Part shown: positions 53,208-61,754 of the stretch, piece after piece | Position numbering within the stretch: the stretch's first letter is position 1 | Layout: every line of letters begins with the position of its first letter | Assembly: GCF_016921115.1 (NCBI RefSeq) | Contig: NZ_JAFFZS010000007.1 | Location: 62,001-126,000, forward strand | From: Streptomyces actuosus | GTDB lineage: Bacteria; Actinomycetota; Actinomycetes; Streptomycetales; Streptomycetaceae | Reading direction: 5' to 3' | Length of the DNA stretch: 64,000 nucleotides | Notes under the pieces: model-generated | The model's database searches: none | Seen by the model: only the letters and a program-made list of their open reading frames with translations | What the model was told of the DNA's origin: nothing | Position numbers and translations under genes: made by a program

Positions 53208-53243
53208 GGCAGTCGCCCCTCGTGAACGTCGGATCTGTTCGAA

Positions 53244-53264
53244 ATTTCGTCACACGTTCGAAAT
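53244..53264. promoter_or_regulatory. Putative shared operator, copy 2 (upstream of dehydratase gene)
   Basis: An imperfect palindrome ATTTCG-n9-CGAAAT containing ACACGTTC; preceded by the 10-bp palindrome CGAAATTTCG (53240-53249). It matches the site at 49815-49836 over 14 of 21 positions. It lies 37-57 bp upstream of the GTG start in an AT-rich patch. Confidence 0.45.
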
Positions 53265-53479
53265 GCTGGCGTGACAGTAAGGACGGGGCCGAGGGCGTGT
53301 CAATGGGGGGTGGGCGGAAGCCTTTCAGCGGTTTCGGCGGCTCGTTCTTCGAAGGCCGGTTTCGCTCGGGTGTCGCCGGTGATGGGGTGGCTTGGCGCGC
53401 CGGGGCGGGCGGTCTCCCACACAACCTTCACAGCGGCGCCTCGGAACGTCACCGGCGCGGAACTTAGTCTTCCCGCGTC

Positions 53480-54445
53480 ATGGACTTCTGTCACGCCTGC
53501 CACCGCCACCTCAACGGTGCCCTCGTCTGCCCGGGATGCGGCACCCCGGTCGAAGAGATCCGCGCTCGGGCGGAGGCGGCGCACGGCGGGCGAGGGGCCT
53601 ACGGCGTCCCGGCCCGCGACCCGCACGGGGCGGTGCGCGGCGGCCCCGCCGGCGCACCGCACCACCACCCCGTCGCCGGTGCGGTCGGTGGCGGCCCGGG
53701 CGACGCGCCGATCGGCGGCCGCGGTGCCCGGCCCGGTGGTGTCACCGACGACGGTTCCGGTGGGGCGGGCGACGGTCCCGCCGCTGCGGTCGGCACCGCC
53801 GTCGCGGGCCGCGCGGGCGAAGGGCGCGGGGCCGGCGAGGGGGCGCCGCGGGAGGGGCGGGCCGCACGCCGCCGCGCGGGCGGGAGCCGCCGCGGGCGAG
53901 GGCCGTCCGCCGCGGAGGAGCCGGGGGTGGGCGCCCTGGCCGTCAGCCGTCGCGACCGCAAGGCGGCGGCCCACCGCAGGCGCCGCCGCCGCGTCGCTCT
54001 CGCCGCCGCGGGCGTCGTCCTGGCGGCGGGCGGCCTGAGCCTTGCGGAACTCGGCATCGACGCGCCCGGCGTGACGCCCTCCGAGCCGGCCGTCACCGAC
54101 GGCGGCACCGCGCCGGACGGGGTGTCCACGCAGACGGGTTCCACGGAGCGGGAGTCCGCCCGTCCCCTCGACGGCGTCGCCGGTGCGGGCGCCTCCGCGT
54201 CGGCCGGCGCGTATCCGTCGCCGTCGGTCTCGCCGTCCGCGTCCGCGACGGATGCGCCGAGCCCCGGCCCGGACGAGTCGGCCGGGCCGAAGTCCTCCGC
54301 CCCGGCGCCCACGCCTTCCTCCGCGACCCCGTCCGCCGGACCGCCCGCGCCCCCGACCCCGACGGTGGACCCGACGACGTCCGCTCCGTCGCCCGATCCG
54401 AAGCCGTCGGAGACCTGCAGCCGCTTCCTGTGGTGGTGCACCTGA
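53480..54445 (+). CDS. SCO2400-type protein: zinc ribbon, low-complexity linker, membrane helix, Ser/Pro tail
   Basis: A 321-residue protein. The N-terminal zinc ribbon is FCHACHRHLNGALVCPGCGT (CxxC...CxxC). About 120 residues of Gly/Ala/Arg-rich sequence follow, then one membrane helix (RVALAAAGVVLAAGGLSLAE) and a Ser/Pro/Ala-rich external tail ending ETCSRFLWWCT. This is the layout of the SCO2400 family of Streptomyces. Function is unknown. It is probably anchored with the zinc ribbon inside the cell and the tail in the wall. The C-terminal two-Cys peptide is a conserved-looking oddity. Confidence 0.85.
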   Translation: MDFCHACHRHLNGALVCPGCGTPVEEIRARAEAAHGGRGAYGVPARDPHGAVRGGPAGAPHHHPVAGAVGGGPGDAPIGGRGARPGGVTDDGSGGAGDGPAAAVGTAVAGRAGEGRGAGEGAPREGRAARRRAGGSRRGRGPSAAEEPGVGALAVSRRDRKAAAHRRRRRRVALAAAGVVLAAGGLSLAELGIDAPGVTPSEPAVTDGGTAPDGVSTQTGSTERESARPLDGVAGAGASASAGAYPSPSVSPSASATDAPSPGPDESAGPKSSAPAPTPSSATPSAGPPAPPTPTVDPTTSAPSPDPKPSETCSRFLWWCT

Positions 54446-54642
54446 GGGACGGGTCCGTGCGTCGGCGCCCGGTTCGGCGCCTCGGTGGCGCGGTCGGGGT
54501 GCGGACCGGTCTCGGTTCGCGGGGCGGCGAGGGCCGTCGCGCGCTCACCGCGGCGGACGGCGACCGGCGAGCCCGCGCCGGAACGCCCTGCTCGCGCACG
54601 GCGCCGTCCGGCGCCGCGCCGACCGGCCGGGACGGCGACGGG

Positions 54643-55107
54643 TCAGGCGGCCGTTCCCCCGGGGGTGGACTCCGCCCCCAGCATCCGCCGCAGCAGATCG
54701 CGCAGGGACAGCTGCTCCTCCTCCGACAGGGCCGCCAGCGGTTCGCGGGCGAAGCCGAGCGAGTCGCGCAGCGCGCGGGCGAGGTGGCGGCCCTCGTCGG
54801 TGGCGACGGCCACCTTCACGCGGCGGTCGGCCGGATCCGGTCGGCGCTCCACCAGGCCGCGTGATTCGAGCCGGTCGACGATGCCGGTGACGTTGGACGG
54901 CTCGCACTTGAGCTTCTGGGCCAGCTTGCGCATCGGCAGCGGCTCCAGGGTGAGCAGGCCCAGCAGCCTGGCCTGGGCGCCGGTCAGGGAGTGCTCGGCG
55001 GCGGCCTGCTCGTACTCCTCGTGGTAGCGAGCCACGACCGAGCCGATGAGCTCGACGACCTCCAGGGTCACTGCGTCGGGGCGGCGGGTCTTGTGCGGTG
55101 TGGCCAT
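54643..55107 (-). CDS. MarR-family repressor
   Basis: A 154-residue MarR regulator. The winged helix is at about residues 50-110 (ARLLGLLTLEPLPMRKLAQK, CEPSNVTGIVDRLESRGLVE, RRVKVAVATDEGR). It is divergent from an NADPH oxidoreductase gene, and a 56-bp inverted repeat spans the intergenic region. ATG at 55107, with TACCCT 7 nt before it, consistent with a leaderless transcript; an in-frame GTG at 55113 is possible. Probably autoregulatory and responsive to electrophiles or oxidants. Confidence 0.92.
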   Translation of the reverse strand: MATPHKTRRPDAVTLEVVELIGSVVARYHEEYEQAAAEHSLTGAQARLLGLLTLEPLPMRKLAQKLKCEPSNVTGIVDRLESRGLVERRPDPADRRVKVAVATDEGRHLARALRDSLGFAREPLAALSEEEQLSLRDLLRRMLGAESTPGGTAA

Positions 55108-55124
55108 GGACACCAGGGTACCCG

Positions 55125-55180
55125 TTTACTTGACAACATGAAATATTCAGGCGCATGGTTGTTTCAGGTAGTGAAGTAAA
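55125..55180. promoter_or_regulatory. Large inverted-repeat operator between marR and the oxidoreductase gene
   Basis: TTTACTTGACAACATGAAA (55125-55143) and the complement of TTTACTTCACTACCTGAAA (55162-55180) match at 16 of 19 positions, with an 18-bp spacer. The left arm contains TTGACA, a candidate -35 box for the plus-strand gene, so repressor binding would block it. Confidence 0.8.
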
Positions 55181-55195
55181 TGGAAAGGTCCTGGC

Positions 55196-56203
55196 ATGAT
55201 CAACCGTGAATGGCACCTCCTCTCCCGCCCGGTCGGCTGGCCCGAGGTCGAGGACTTCGCCCTGGTGGAGGCTCCGATGCCGACGCCCGGCGAGGGGCAG
55301 GTCCTGGTCCGCAACAGGTACCTCTCCGTCGACCCGTACATGCGCGGCCGGATGAGCGCCGCCAAGTCGTACGTCGCCCCCTTCGAACTCGGCAAGGTCA
55401 TGCAGGGTGGCGCCGTCGGCGAGGTCGTCGAGTCCCGCGCCGAGGGGATCGAGGTGGGTGACCACGTCCTGCACTTCCTGGGCTGGCGGGAGTACGCCGC
55501 GGTGGACTCCGCCCAGGCCGTCAAGGTCGGCTCGGCCGGTTCGGGTGACGTACCCCTGTCGGCCTACCTCGGTGTCCTCGGCATGACCGGCCTCACCGCC
55601 TACGCCGGCCTGCTGCGCACCGCCTCCTTCAAGGAGGGCGACGCCGTGTTCGTCTCCGGCGCCGCGGGTGCCGTGGGCAGCCAGGTGGGCCAGATCGCCA
55701 AGCTCAAGGGCGCCTCCCGCGTCATCGGTTCGGCGGGTTCGGACGAGAAGGTCAAGCTCCTGGTCGAGGAGTACGGCTTCGACGCCGCCTTCAACTACCG
55801 CAACGGCCCCGTCGCCGAGCAGCTGCGCGCCGCCGCCCCCGACGGCATCGACGTCTACTTCGACAACGTCGGCGGCGACCACCTGGAGGCCGCCATCGGC
55901 TCCCTCAACCGGGACGGCCGGATCGCGGTCTGCGGCATGATCTCCGTCTACAACAACACCGAGCCCGCGCCCGGCCCGAAGAACCTGGCCCGTCTGATCC
56001 AGACCCGCGGCCGCATCGAGGGCTTCCTGGTCGGCGACCACTACGACCTCCAGCCCCAGTTCGTCCAGGAGGTCGGCCCCTGGGTCGCCTCGGGCGCGCT
56101 GAAGCACCGTGAGACGGTCGTCGAGGGCGTCGAGAACACCCTGGAGGCGTTCCTGGGCGTCCTGCGCGGCGACAACATCGGGAAGATGGTCGTCAAGCTC
56201 TGA
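55196..56203 (+). CDS. NADP-dependent oxidoreductase (MDR, curcumin reductase/leukotriene dehydrogenase-like)
   Basis: A 335-residue zinc-independent medium-chain reductase. MINREWHLLSRPVGWP and YLSVDPYMRGRMS are typical of the 2-alkenal/15-oxoprostaglandin reductase branch. The NADPH site is VSGAAGAVGSQVGQIAKLKG, and FDNVGGDHLEAA is also diagnostic. It reduces alpha,beta-unsaturated carbonyls. ATG at 55196 with GAAAGG 7 nt upstream. Controlled by the divergent MarR repressor through the palindrome at 55125-55180. Confidence 0.93.
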   Translation: MINREWHLLSRPVGWPEVEDFALVEAPMPTPGEGQVLVRNRYLSVDPYMRGRMSAAKSYVAPFELGKVMQGGAVGEVVESRAEGIEVGDHVLHFLGWREYAAVDSAQAVKVGSAGSGDVPLSAYLGVLGMTGLTAYAGLLRTASFKEGDAVFVSGAAGAVGSQVGQIAKLKGASRVIGSAGSDEKVKLLVEEYGFDAAFNYRNGPVAEQLRAAAPDGIDVYFDNVGGDHLEAAIGSLNRDGRIAVCGMISVYNNTEPAPGPKNLARLIQTRGRIEGFLVGDHYDLQPQFVQEVGPWVASGALKHRETVVEGVENTLEAFLGVLRGDNIGKMVVKL

Positions 56204-56485
56204 GGCGGCCCGGCGGTCCGCGGGCCTGGTGGCTCCGAGCGGTGCCGGCTCCGGGCGGCGTCGACCCCGCACGGTGACCGCCCCGAACCGGGCGAGCCCC
56301 GAGTCCCCGAGTTCCGGTGGCTCGGGGGCTCGACGGTCCTCGCGCCGTGCGACCTGTCGCCGACGGCGGCTCCCGGGTCCACCCGGACACCCTTCCCGTC
56401 GATTCCGACATGCGGTAACTTCTTTCCGAAATCTGTCGACGGCCCTGGGCGCGAGCCGCGGCGGACCGAGGAGGAAGACAACCGC

Positions 56486-56905
56486 ATGTCGATTCAGCAG
56501 TCCGACGTCCTGTACACAGCCGTCGCCGTCGCCGAGAACGGCCGCGACGGCCGGGTCGCCACCGACGACGGCAAGCTCGACGTCGTCGTGAACCCGCCGA
56601 AGGAGATGGGCGGCAGCGGCGCGGGCACCAACCCGGAGCAGCTGTTCGCCGCCGGTTACAGCGCCTGCTTCCAGGGCGCCCTCGGCGTCGTGGCCCGCCA
56701 GGAGGGCGCGGACGTCTCCGATTCGACCGTCACCGCCAAGGTCGGCATCGGCAGGAACAGCGACGGCTTCGGCATCATCGTGGAGATCTCGGCGGACATC
56801 CCGAAGGTCGACGCCGGCACCGCGCGGTCCCTGGTCGAGAAGGCCCACCAGGTCTGCCCGTACTCCAAGGCCACCCGCGGCAACATCACCGTCGTGCTGG
56901 TCTGA
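56486..56905 (+). CDS. ohr: Organic hydroperoxide resistance protein (Ohr/OsmC)
   Basis: A 139-residue Ohr-type thiol peroxidase with both catalytic cysteines: Cys61 in YSACFQGAL and Cys124 in HQVCPYSKATRGN. The spacing and the C-terminal motif are those of Ohr rather than OsmC. It reduces organic and fatty-acid hydroperoxides. GAGGAGGAAG lies upstream of the ATG. It has no OhrR beside it; the neighbouring MarR gene is divergent from another gene and its control of ohr is unproven. Confidence 0.93.
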   Translation: MSIQQSDVLYTAVAVAENGRDGRVATDDGKLDVVVNPPKEMGGSGAGTNPEQLFAAGYSACFQGALGVVARQEGADVSDSTVTAKVGIGRNSDGFGIIVEISADIPKVDAGTARSLVEKAHQVCPYSKATRGNITVVLV

Positions 56906-56927
56906 CGGGCGGCGCCCGCGGACGACG

Positions 56928-56958
56928 AGGGCCGCGCCCGGACGCCGGGCGCGGCCCT
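56928..56958. terminator. Perfect 14-bp bidirectional terminator
   Basis: AGGGCCGCGCCCGG (56928-56941) and its exact complement (56945-56958) with a 3-nt loop, between the convergent ohr and serine hydrolase genes. Confidence 0.9.
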
Positions 56959-56969
56959 GCTCCGTCACC

Positions 56970-58115
56970 TCACCCGCGCAGGGCGGCGGTGTGCACGGCC
57001 CGCACCAGCCGGGCGTTCTCCGGCGCCGCCCCGCCCGGGAAGGCCACCCGGCGCCGCGTGTAGCCGTAGGCGAGGCCGCTGCGGGGGTCGGCGAAGGCCT
57101 GCGACCCGCCCGCGCCGCTGTGGCCGACGGCCCCCGCGCCCAGGAACGGGTACCACATGTCCGCGGTCGCCTGGAAACCCAGCGCGAACGACTTGTGGGT
57201 CCGCTGCACCAGGTCGTACCCCGTCGAGTGGATCTGCCCGAACTCGGCCAGCGTGTCCGGCTTCAGCAGCGGCGGCCGGCCGTCCAGCTCGCTCGTCATC
57301 GCCGCGTACATCCCGGCCAACCCGCGCGCCGAGGCCACCCCGCCCACCGACGCCGGGCCCCTGGCGCGCACCGCGCGGGAGTTGGCGAGGTCCTCCAGTG
57401 TCCCCGGGTCCGGCACATGCGTGTTGAACGCGATCGAGGCCAGCGTGTGCGGCCCGTCCGGGCGGGCGTCCAGCGCCGCCTGCTGCTCCGGCGTCGGCCT
57501 CATCGGCTGCACGGAACGGAAGCGGGGCTCCTCGGCCTCGGGCAGCCCCAGGTGGAAGTCCAGGGCGTACGGAGCCCGCACCCGGTCCTCCCAGACGTCC
57601 TGGAGTGTCCGCCCCGTCGCCCGTCTCACGACCTCGCCGGTCAGCGCGCCGACCACCAGCGCGTGGTAGCCGAAAGCCGTGCCCGGGCGCCAGAACGGCT
57701 TCTGGTCGGCGAGGCGTTCGGCGACGGCGCGGTCGTCGGCCAGCTCCTCCCGGGAGAAGCCGGCGTCGAGCCCGATCAGTCCGGCCCGGTGCGCGAGCAG
57801 GTCCCGCAGGGTCAGCGAGCCCTTGCCCTCACCGCCGAACTCCGGCCAGTAGTAGGTCACCTTGCGGTCCAGCTCCAGCGTGCCGTCCTGCACGAGCAGC
57901 GCGACCACGAGGTGCGCGGCGCCCTTGGTGGAGGAGTACACGCCGTAGAGGGAACCGGCGTCCGCGCCCACCCACAGGTCGACCACCCTGCGCCCGTGCA
58001 CATGGGCGCACAACTGCCCCTCGTAGTCGGGCCGCTCCTGTGCGACGAACGCGGCGAACTGCTCGCGTGCCGCCTCGAACCCGGCCGCCACCGTGCCGTG
58101 GATCTCCTGCGTCAT
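56970..58115 (-). CDS. Serine hydrolase of the beta-lactamase/EstB class C family
   Basis: A 381-residue class C-like serine hydrolase. The nucleophile motif S-x-x-K is SSTK at residues 61-64. The tyrosine motif region is PGTAFGYHALVVGAL (Y-H-A rather than Y-x-N). The later GHSGAGGSQAFADP replaces the KTG loop. This pattern fits EstB/LovD-type esterases rather than antibiotic beta-lactamases. No signal peptide, so cytosolic. GGAGGGAG lies just before the ATG. Confidence 0.88.
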   Translation of the reverse strand: MTQEIHGTVAAGFEAAREQFAAFVAQERPDYEGQLCAHVHGRRVVDLWVGADAGSLYGVYSSTKGAAHLVVALLVQDGTLELDRKVTYYWPEFGGEGKGSLTLRDLLAHRAGLIGLDAGFSREELADDRAVAERLADQKPFWRPGTAFGYHALVVGALTGEVVRRATGRTLQDVWEDRVRAPYALDFHLGLPEAEEPRFRSVQPMRPTPEQQAALDARPDGPHTLASIAFNTHVPDPGTLEDLANSRAVRARGPASVGGVASARGLAGMYAAMTSELDGRPPLLKPDTLAEFGQIHSTGYDLVQRTHKSFALGFQATADMWYPFLGAGAVGHSGAGGSQAFADPRSGLAYGYTRRRVAFPGGAAPENARLVRAVHTAALRG

Positions 58116-58350
58116 CCGCTCTCCCTCCTTCGCTCTCCGAGATCGGTACGGCGAGATGTACCTGTTCGACTCAACCGCAACACGGGGGTGCCGGTGTCAC
58201 CGATGCCCGTGCCAATGCCCCGGATGGCGCACGGCCCGGACACCGGAGGGGCATGCTGGGGGCGGGAACGGCACGGGCACCGCACAGCACGGCGAGGACA
58301 TCGTACGGGCACGGCACGGGCGCGCAGGGCGCGCGAGGCGAGGAGGGCCC

Positions 58351-59214
58351 ATGGCAACGATCCCGTCGCTCCCCGGCAGGGACGACATGCAGCGCATGGC
58401 ACGCTCCACCACCGACATCACCGGGCAACTCCTGCACACCGCCGCGAACATCACCAGGATCGCGGTCAACACGTTGGATCCGCGCGAGGGTTCCGGCACG
58501 GAGCTGCTGCGGGTCCTTCGCCGGACCACGGCCGAACTGGCCGAGGCCAGCGGCTCGCCGCAGGCACAGGAGGCCTTCTCCCGTATCGTCGACACCCTGA
58601 CCCGGCTCGGCACGAGCGGCGCCCCGCTCGCCGTGCACCCGGTCAGCGAGCCCGCCCAGGCCCTGCTCACCGCGCTCGGGGACAGCCTCCTTCCGGTGCT
58701 GGACGCGGTGGAACCGGCCGTGGAGGACTTCGCGGAGGCCCTCGGCGACCTGGTCGACTCCCTCTCCCCGCTGCTGCCCGCCGGCGCCGGCCTGGCGGCG
58801 GGCGTCCTGCTCGCCCTCACCCCCGTCCTGCAGTCGGCCGCGGAGGTCCTGCACGACGTGTCCCCCGAGCTGCACCGCATCGCCGACGCGCTGACGGCCG
58901 CGGCGGCGCCGCTGATGCCCCTGCACGCCGCCCTCGCGGAACGGGCGGCGGTGGCCGGGGCCGAAGTGGTCCGCTCCGCCCTGCCCCCGATGGCCGACCT
59001 GGCGGAGGCGGCTGCCGCCTCCGCCGACGCCGTCCGGCCGGTCCTGGCCGCCGGTGAGGAACTGGTCGTGGCCGGCCTCGAACAGCTCCAGCCCCTGCTG
59101 CTCGCCGGCGCGGCCCGCACCGGTCGCGTCGCCCGCGCGGCGGCGGTCCGGGTGTCGGCGGCGATCTCGCCGGCGGCGGAGCACGGGGTCGTGGTGACGG
59201 TGACGTCCGGTTGA
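58351..59214 (+). CDS. Ala/Leu-rich helical protein of unknown function
   Basis: A 287-residue protein I do not recognise. From residue 15 to the end it is predicted by eye to be nearly continuous amphipathic helix, with recurrent 11- and 7-residue periodicity (LLPVLDAVEPAVEDFAEAL, VLQSAAEVLHDVSPELHRIA, LPPMADLAEAAAASADAV). It has no Cys and is rich in Ala, Leu, Val and Glu. It might be a phasin-like or apolipoprotein-like surface-binding protein or a cell-envelope coiled coil. ATG preceded by GAGGAGGG. No operon partner. Confidence 0.7.
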   Translation: MATIPSLPGRDDMQRMARSTTDITGQLLHTAANITRIAVNTLDPREGSGTELLRVLRRTTAELAEASGSPQAQEAFSRIVDTLTRLGTSGAPLAVHPVSEPAQALLTALGDSLLPVLDAVEPAVEDFAEALGDLVDSLSPLLPAGAGLAAGVLLALTPVLQSAAEVLHDVSPELHRIADALTAAAAPLMPLHAALAERAAVAGAEVVRSALPPMADLAEAAAASADAVRPVLAAGEELVVAGLEQLQPLLLAGAARTGRVARAAAVRVSAAISPAAEHGVVVTVTSG

Positions 59215-59626
59215 CCCCCGGGGCCCGACGACCGTGGCAGGGGCACCACGCCCCCGGGGCCCCGCCGCCGAGGGCACCGCCACGGGGCCGGCGGGCGGAC
59301 GCACCGCTGCCGCACGGCCGCCGTGGCACCTCCGGTCCCGGCCGCGCCCGTCCGCCGCTGCCGTCCCGGGACCCGACAGAGCTCCCGCGGAGACGCCGGT
59401 TCGCCTCCCGGAGGGCGCCTCCCGGCCGCCGGTTCCGCCCCTTGACGGCCGGCGGGACCGCCGCGGCCCCTGATCCGGCGCCCGGCGCCCGGCGCCAGGC
59501 CCCCGCACGGCCCTCCCACCACGGCCCCGCCGCATGCCCCAGCTGCCCCGCCGTCCCCCGCACGGCCCCGCGGTGCCCGGGCCGGGGGCCCCGGGCGCGT
59601 CGGCACGCGGCCGATAGAGTGCGCCC
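59215..59626. other. GC-rich intergenic region without a gene
   Basis: About 410 bp of more than 75 percent GC between two plus-strand genes. CGGCGCCC-type direct repeats occur near 59475-59500. Frames in both strands are Pro/Arg/Gly-rich with no family resemblance. Confidence 0.5.
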
Positions 59627-60445
59627 ATGCGTGATCTCGGGGTGGGTTTCGGTCATCTCCTCAAGGGCCAGCGGTGGGTGGCCCGGCACGGCAGGCAGTT
59701 CGGGTTCGGACTCGTTCCCGGCCTGATCACCCTGGTGCTCTATGCCGCGGCCCTCGTCTCCCTCGCCCTGTGGGGTCAGGACTTCGTCACCTGGGCCACC
59801 CCCTTCGCGGACGACTGGTCCAGCCCGTGGCCGGGACTGTTCCGCGGACTCCTGACGGCCCTGCTGTTCGCGCTCGGCCTGCTCCTCGCCGTCGTCACCT
59901 TCACCGCCGTCACGCTGCTGGTGGGGCAGCCCTTCTACGAGAGCCTTTCGGAGACCGTCGACCGCGACGTGTCCCCGGACGGCACCGCACCCGAGTCGGA
60001 GCTGCCGCTCTGGCGCGACCTGTGGATCTCCGGCCGGGACAGCCTGCGGATCGTGGTCCGCGCGGGTCTGTGGGGTGTGCTCCTGTTCGCCCTCGGCTTC
60101 CTGCCCGTCGTCGGGCAGACCGCCGTCCCGGTGCTGGGCTTCTTCGTCACCGGTTTCTTCCTCACCGAGGAACTGACCGCCGTCGCCCTCCAGCGCCGCG
60201 GCGTCCAGCTGCGCGAGCGTCTGGTGCTGCTGCGCTCCCGCAAGCTCCTGGTGTGGGGCTTCGGCACGCCCCTCGGCCTGGCGTTCCTCGTCCCCTTCGT
60301 CGCCGTGTTCCTGATGCCCGGCGCGGTCGCCGGAGCGACGCTGCTGGCGCGGGAGCTGCTGGGCGAGGAGATCCGCGACGGCGACGGCCGCACCGACCCC
60401 GAGGGCGCCCCGGACGCCCCGCGGGACGAGCACGCCCATCGATGA
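59627..60445 (+). CDS. EI24/CysZ-like membrane protein
   Basis: A 272-residue EI24-domain protein with about four to five membrane helices (LVPGLITLVLYAAALVSLAL, LLTALLFALGLLLAVVTFTA, VLLFALGFLPVVGQTAVPVL, FGTPLGLAFLVPFVAVFLMP). The conserved segment VGQPFYESLSETVDRDV lies between them. CysZ relatives import sulfate, but the actinobacterial members are uncharacterised. TAGAGT lies 6 nt before the ATG, suggesting leaderless transcription. The C-terminal 30 residues are acidic and soluble. Confidence 0.87.
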   Translation: MRDLGVGFGHLLKGQRWVARHGRQFGFGLVPGLITLVLYAAALVSLALWGQDFVTWATPFADDWSSPWPGLFRGLLTALLFALGLLLAVVTFTAVTLLVGQPFYESLSETVDRDVSPDGTAPESELPLWRDLWISGRDSLRIVVRAGLWGVLLFALGFLPVVGQTAVPVLGFFVTGFFLTEELTAVALQRRGVQLRERLVLLRSRKLLVWGFGTPLGLAFLVPFVAVFLMPGAVAGATLLARELLGEEIRDGDGRTDPEGAPDAPRDEHAHR

Positions 60446-60564
60446 CGCGGCCGGAGGCCGGCCGGGGCGGCCCCGACCGTTTCCACGGCCCGGATGTACG
60501 CCCCCTGCCCCTGCCCCTGCCCCTGACCTGTCCGCGGGCCGACCGGCGCGAACGCGGAGCCCGC

Positions 60565-61506
60565 TCAGGCGGGCAGCGTCGCGGCCGACTCCCGCAACGC
60601 CGCGACGAACGCCCGCGCCACGGGTGTGAGCGACCGGCCGCGTGCCGCCGCCGCGTACACCGCGCGGGCCGGCGCCCCCGCGTCGCGCACCCGCAGCAGC
60701 GCCACGTCCGTCCGTACGGACGCGGCGGCGAGCGCCGGGACCAGCGCCACGCCGAGCCCCGCGGCGACGTAGCCCTGCTTGGCGGTCCACTCGGCCACCA
60801 CATGCGCGATCCGCGGCCGGAATCCGGCACGGAGCGCGGCGTCGAGGAGGGTGCCCTCCGGGCGGCGGCTGCCGGAGACCCACTCGGCGTCCGCGAACCG
60901 CGCCAGTTCCACCGGCCCCGTCGTACCGGTCAGGGGATGGCCGGCGGGGACGGCGACGTACAGCGGTTCGTCGAGGAGATGGTGCAGCTCGTAGGGGTCC
61001 AGCCGGGCACCGCCCGTCGTGGAGACGACCGCCAGGTCCAGCCGCCCCACGGCCAGCCGGTCCAGCAGCTCGGGCGAGAGACCCTCCTCGCGGTGGACGC
61101 GGACACGGGAGTGGCGGGCGCGGAAGGCGGCCAGGGCCTGCGGTACGAGGGCGGCGTCGGCGGTGGCGAAGGCGCCGAAGCGCAGCCGCCCGCCGGACGC
61201 CTCACGCAGGTCCGCCAGTTCGCGGGCGGCGGTGTGCAGTGAGCCGGTGACGGCCTCGGCGTGCGGGAGGAGCACCCGCCCGGCGTCGGTGAGCCGTACG
61301 CCGCGCGGCAGCCGGTCGAAGAGAGGGGAGCCGCCCAGCGCCGACTCCAGGGAGGAGATCTGCCGGGAGACCGCGGACTGGGTCCAGCCCAGCACGCGCG
61401 CCGCCACCGTGAACGACCCGTGCCGGGCGACCTCCAGGAAGACCCGCAGCCAGACCGTGGACAGGCCGGGTACGCCCGCCTGCCCGTCATCATGCTCATC
61501 ACGCAT
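60565..61506 (-). CDS. LysR-family regulator, divergent from RidA
   Basis: A 313-residue LysR protein: winged helix at about residues 19-78 (LRVFLEVARHGSFTVAARVL, TQSAVSRQISSLESALGGSP) and effector domain after about 105. Three in-frame ATGs (61524, 61515, 61506) are possible and no ribosome site decides; I list the last, which gives the usual N-terminus. It is divergent from the RidA/YrdB operon, which it probably regulates. Confidence 0.9.
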   Translation of the reverse strand: MRDEHDDGQAGVPGLSTVWLRVFLEVARHGSFTVAARVLGWTQSAVSRQISSLESALGGSPLFDRLPRGVRLTDAGRVLLPHAEAVTGSLHTAARELADLREASGGRLRFGAFATADAALVPQALAAFRARHSRVRVHREEGLSPELLDRLAVGRLDLAVVSTTGGARLDPYELHHLLDEPLYVAVPAGHPLTGTTGPVELARFADAEWVSGSRRPEGTLLDAALRAGFRPRIAHVVAEWTAKQGYVAAGLGVALVPALAAASVRTDVALLRVRDAGAPARAVYAAAARGRSLTPVARAFVAALRESAATLPA

Positions 61507-61528
61507 GGCAGCCATGCTGGACATTCGC

Positions 61529-61557
61529 TTGTCGCGGGGCAAGGGGCGGCCTAGCGT
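61529..61557 (+). promoter_or_regulatory. Candidate promoter for the ridA-like operon
   Basis: TTGTCG (61529-61534), a 17-bp spacer and TAGCGT (61552-61557) fit a housekeeping Streptomyces promoter reading toward the RidA gene, in the divergent region beside lysR. Confidence 0.5.
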
Positions 61558-61754
61558 CGTGACCGGGGAGGAGACGCGGCGCCGCCGACCCCGCCGGGAG
61601 GAACCCGGCGAGTGCGGTCGGCGTGAGTGAACGTGCGCCCGCCGCAGTGGTGTCGGACCGGCCCCGTACGGTCGTCCGGCCCTCGCCCGCCACATCGCCC
61701 ATGCCGACATCGGCCTGCCCGCCGCCCGGATCCGTACCGCCCGAGGAGCACGCT

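Noticed and set aside
54446..54642. Small gene between the SCO2400-type and MarR genes
   Set aside because: The frames across the gap are Arg/Pro-rich extensions of neighbouring shadows with no start site or similarity.
56970..58115. Antibiotic-inactivating class C beta-lactamase
   Set aside because: No signal peptide, Y-H-A instead of Y-x-N, and no KTG; it fits the EstB-type esterase branch better.
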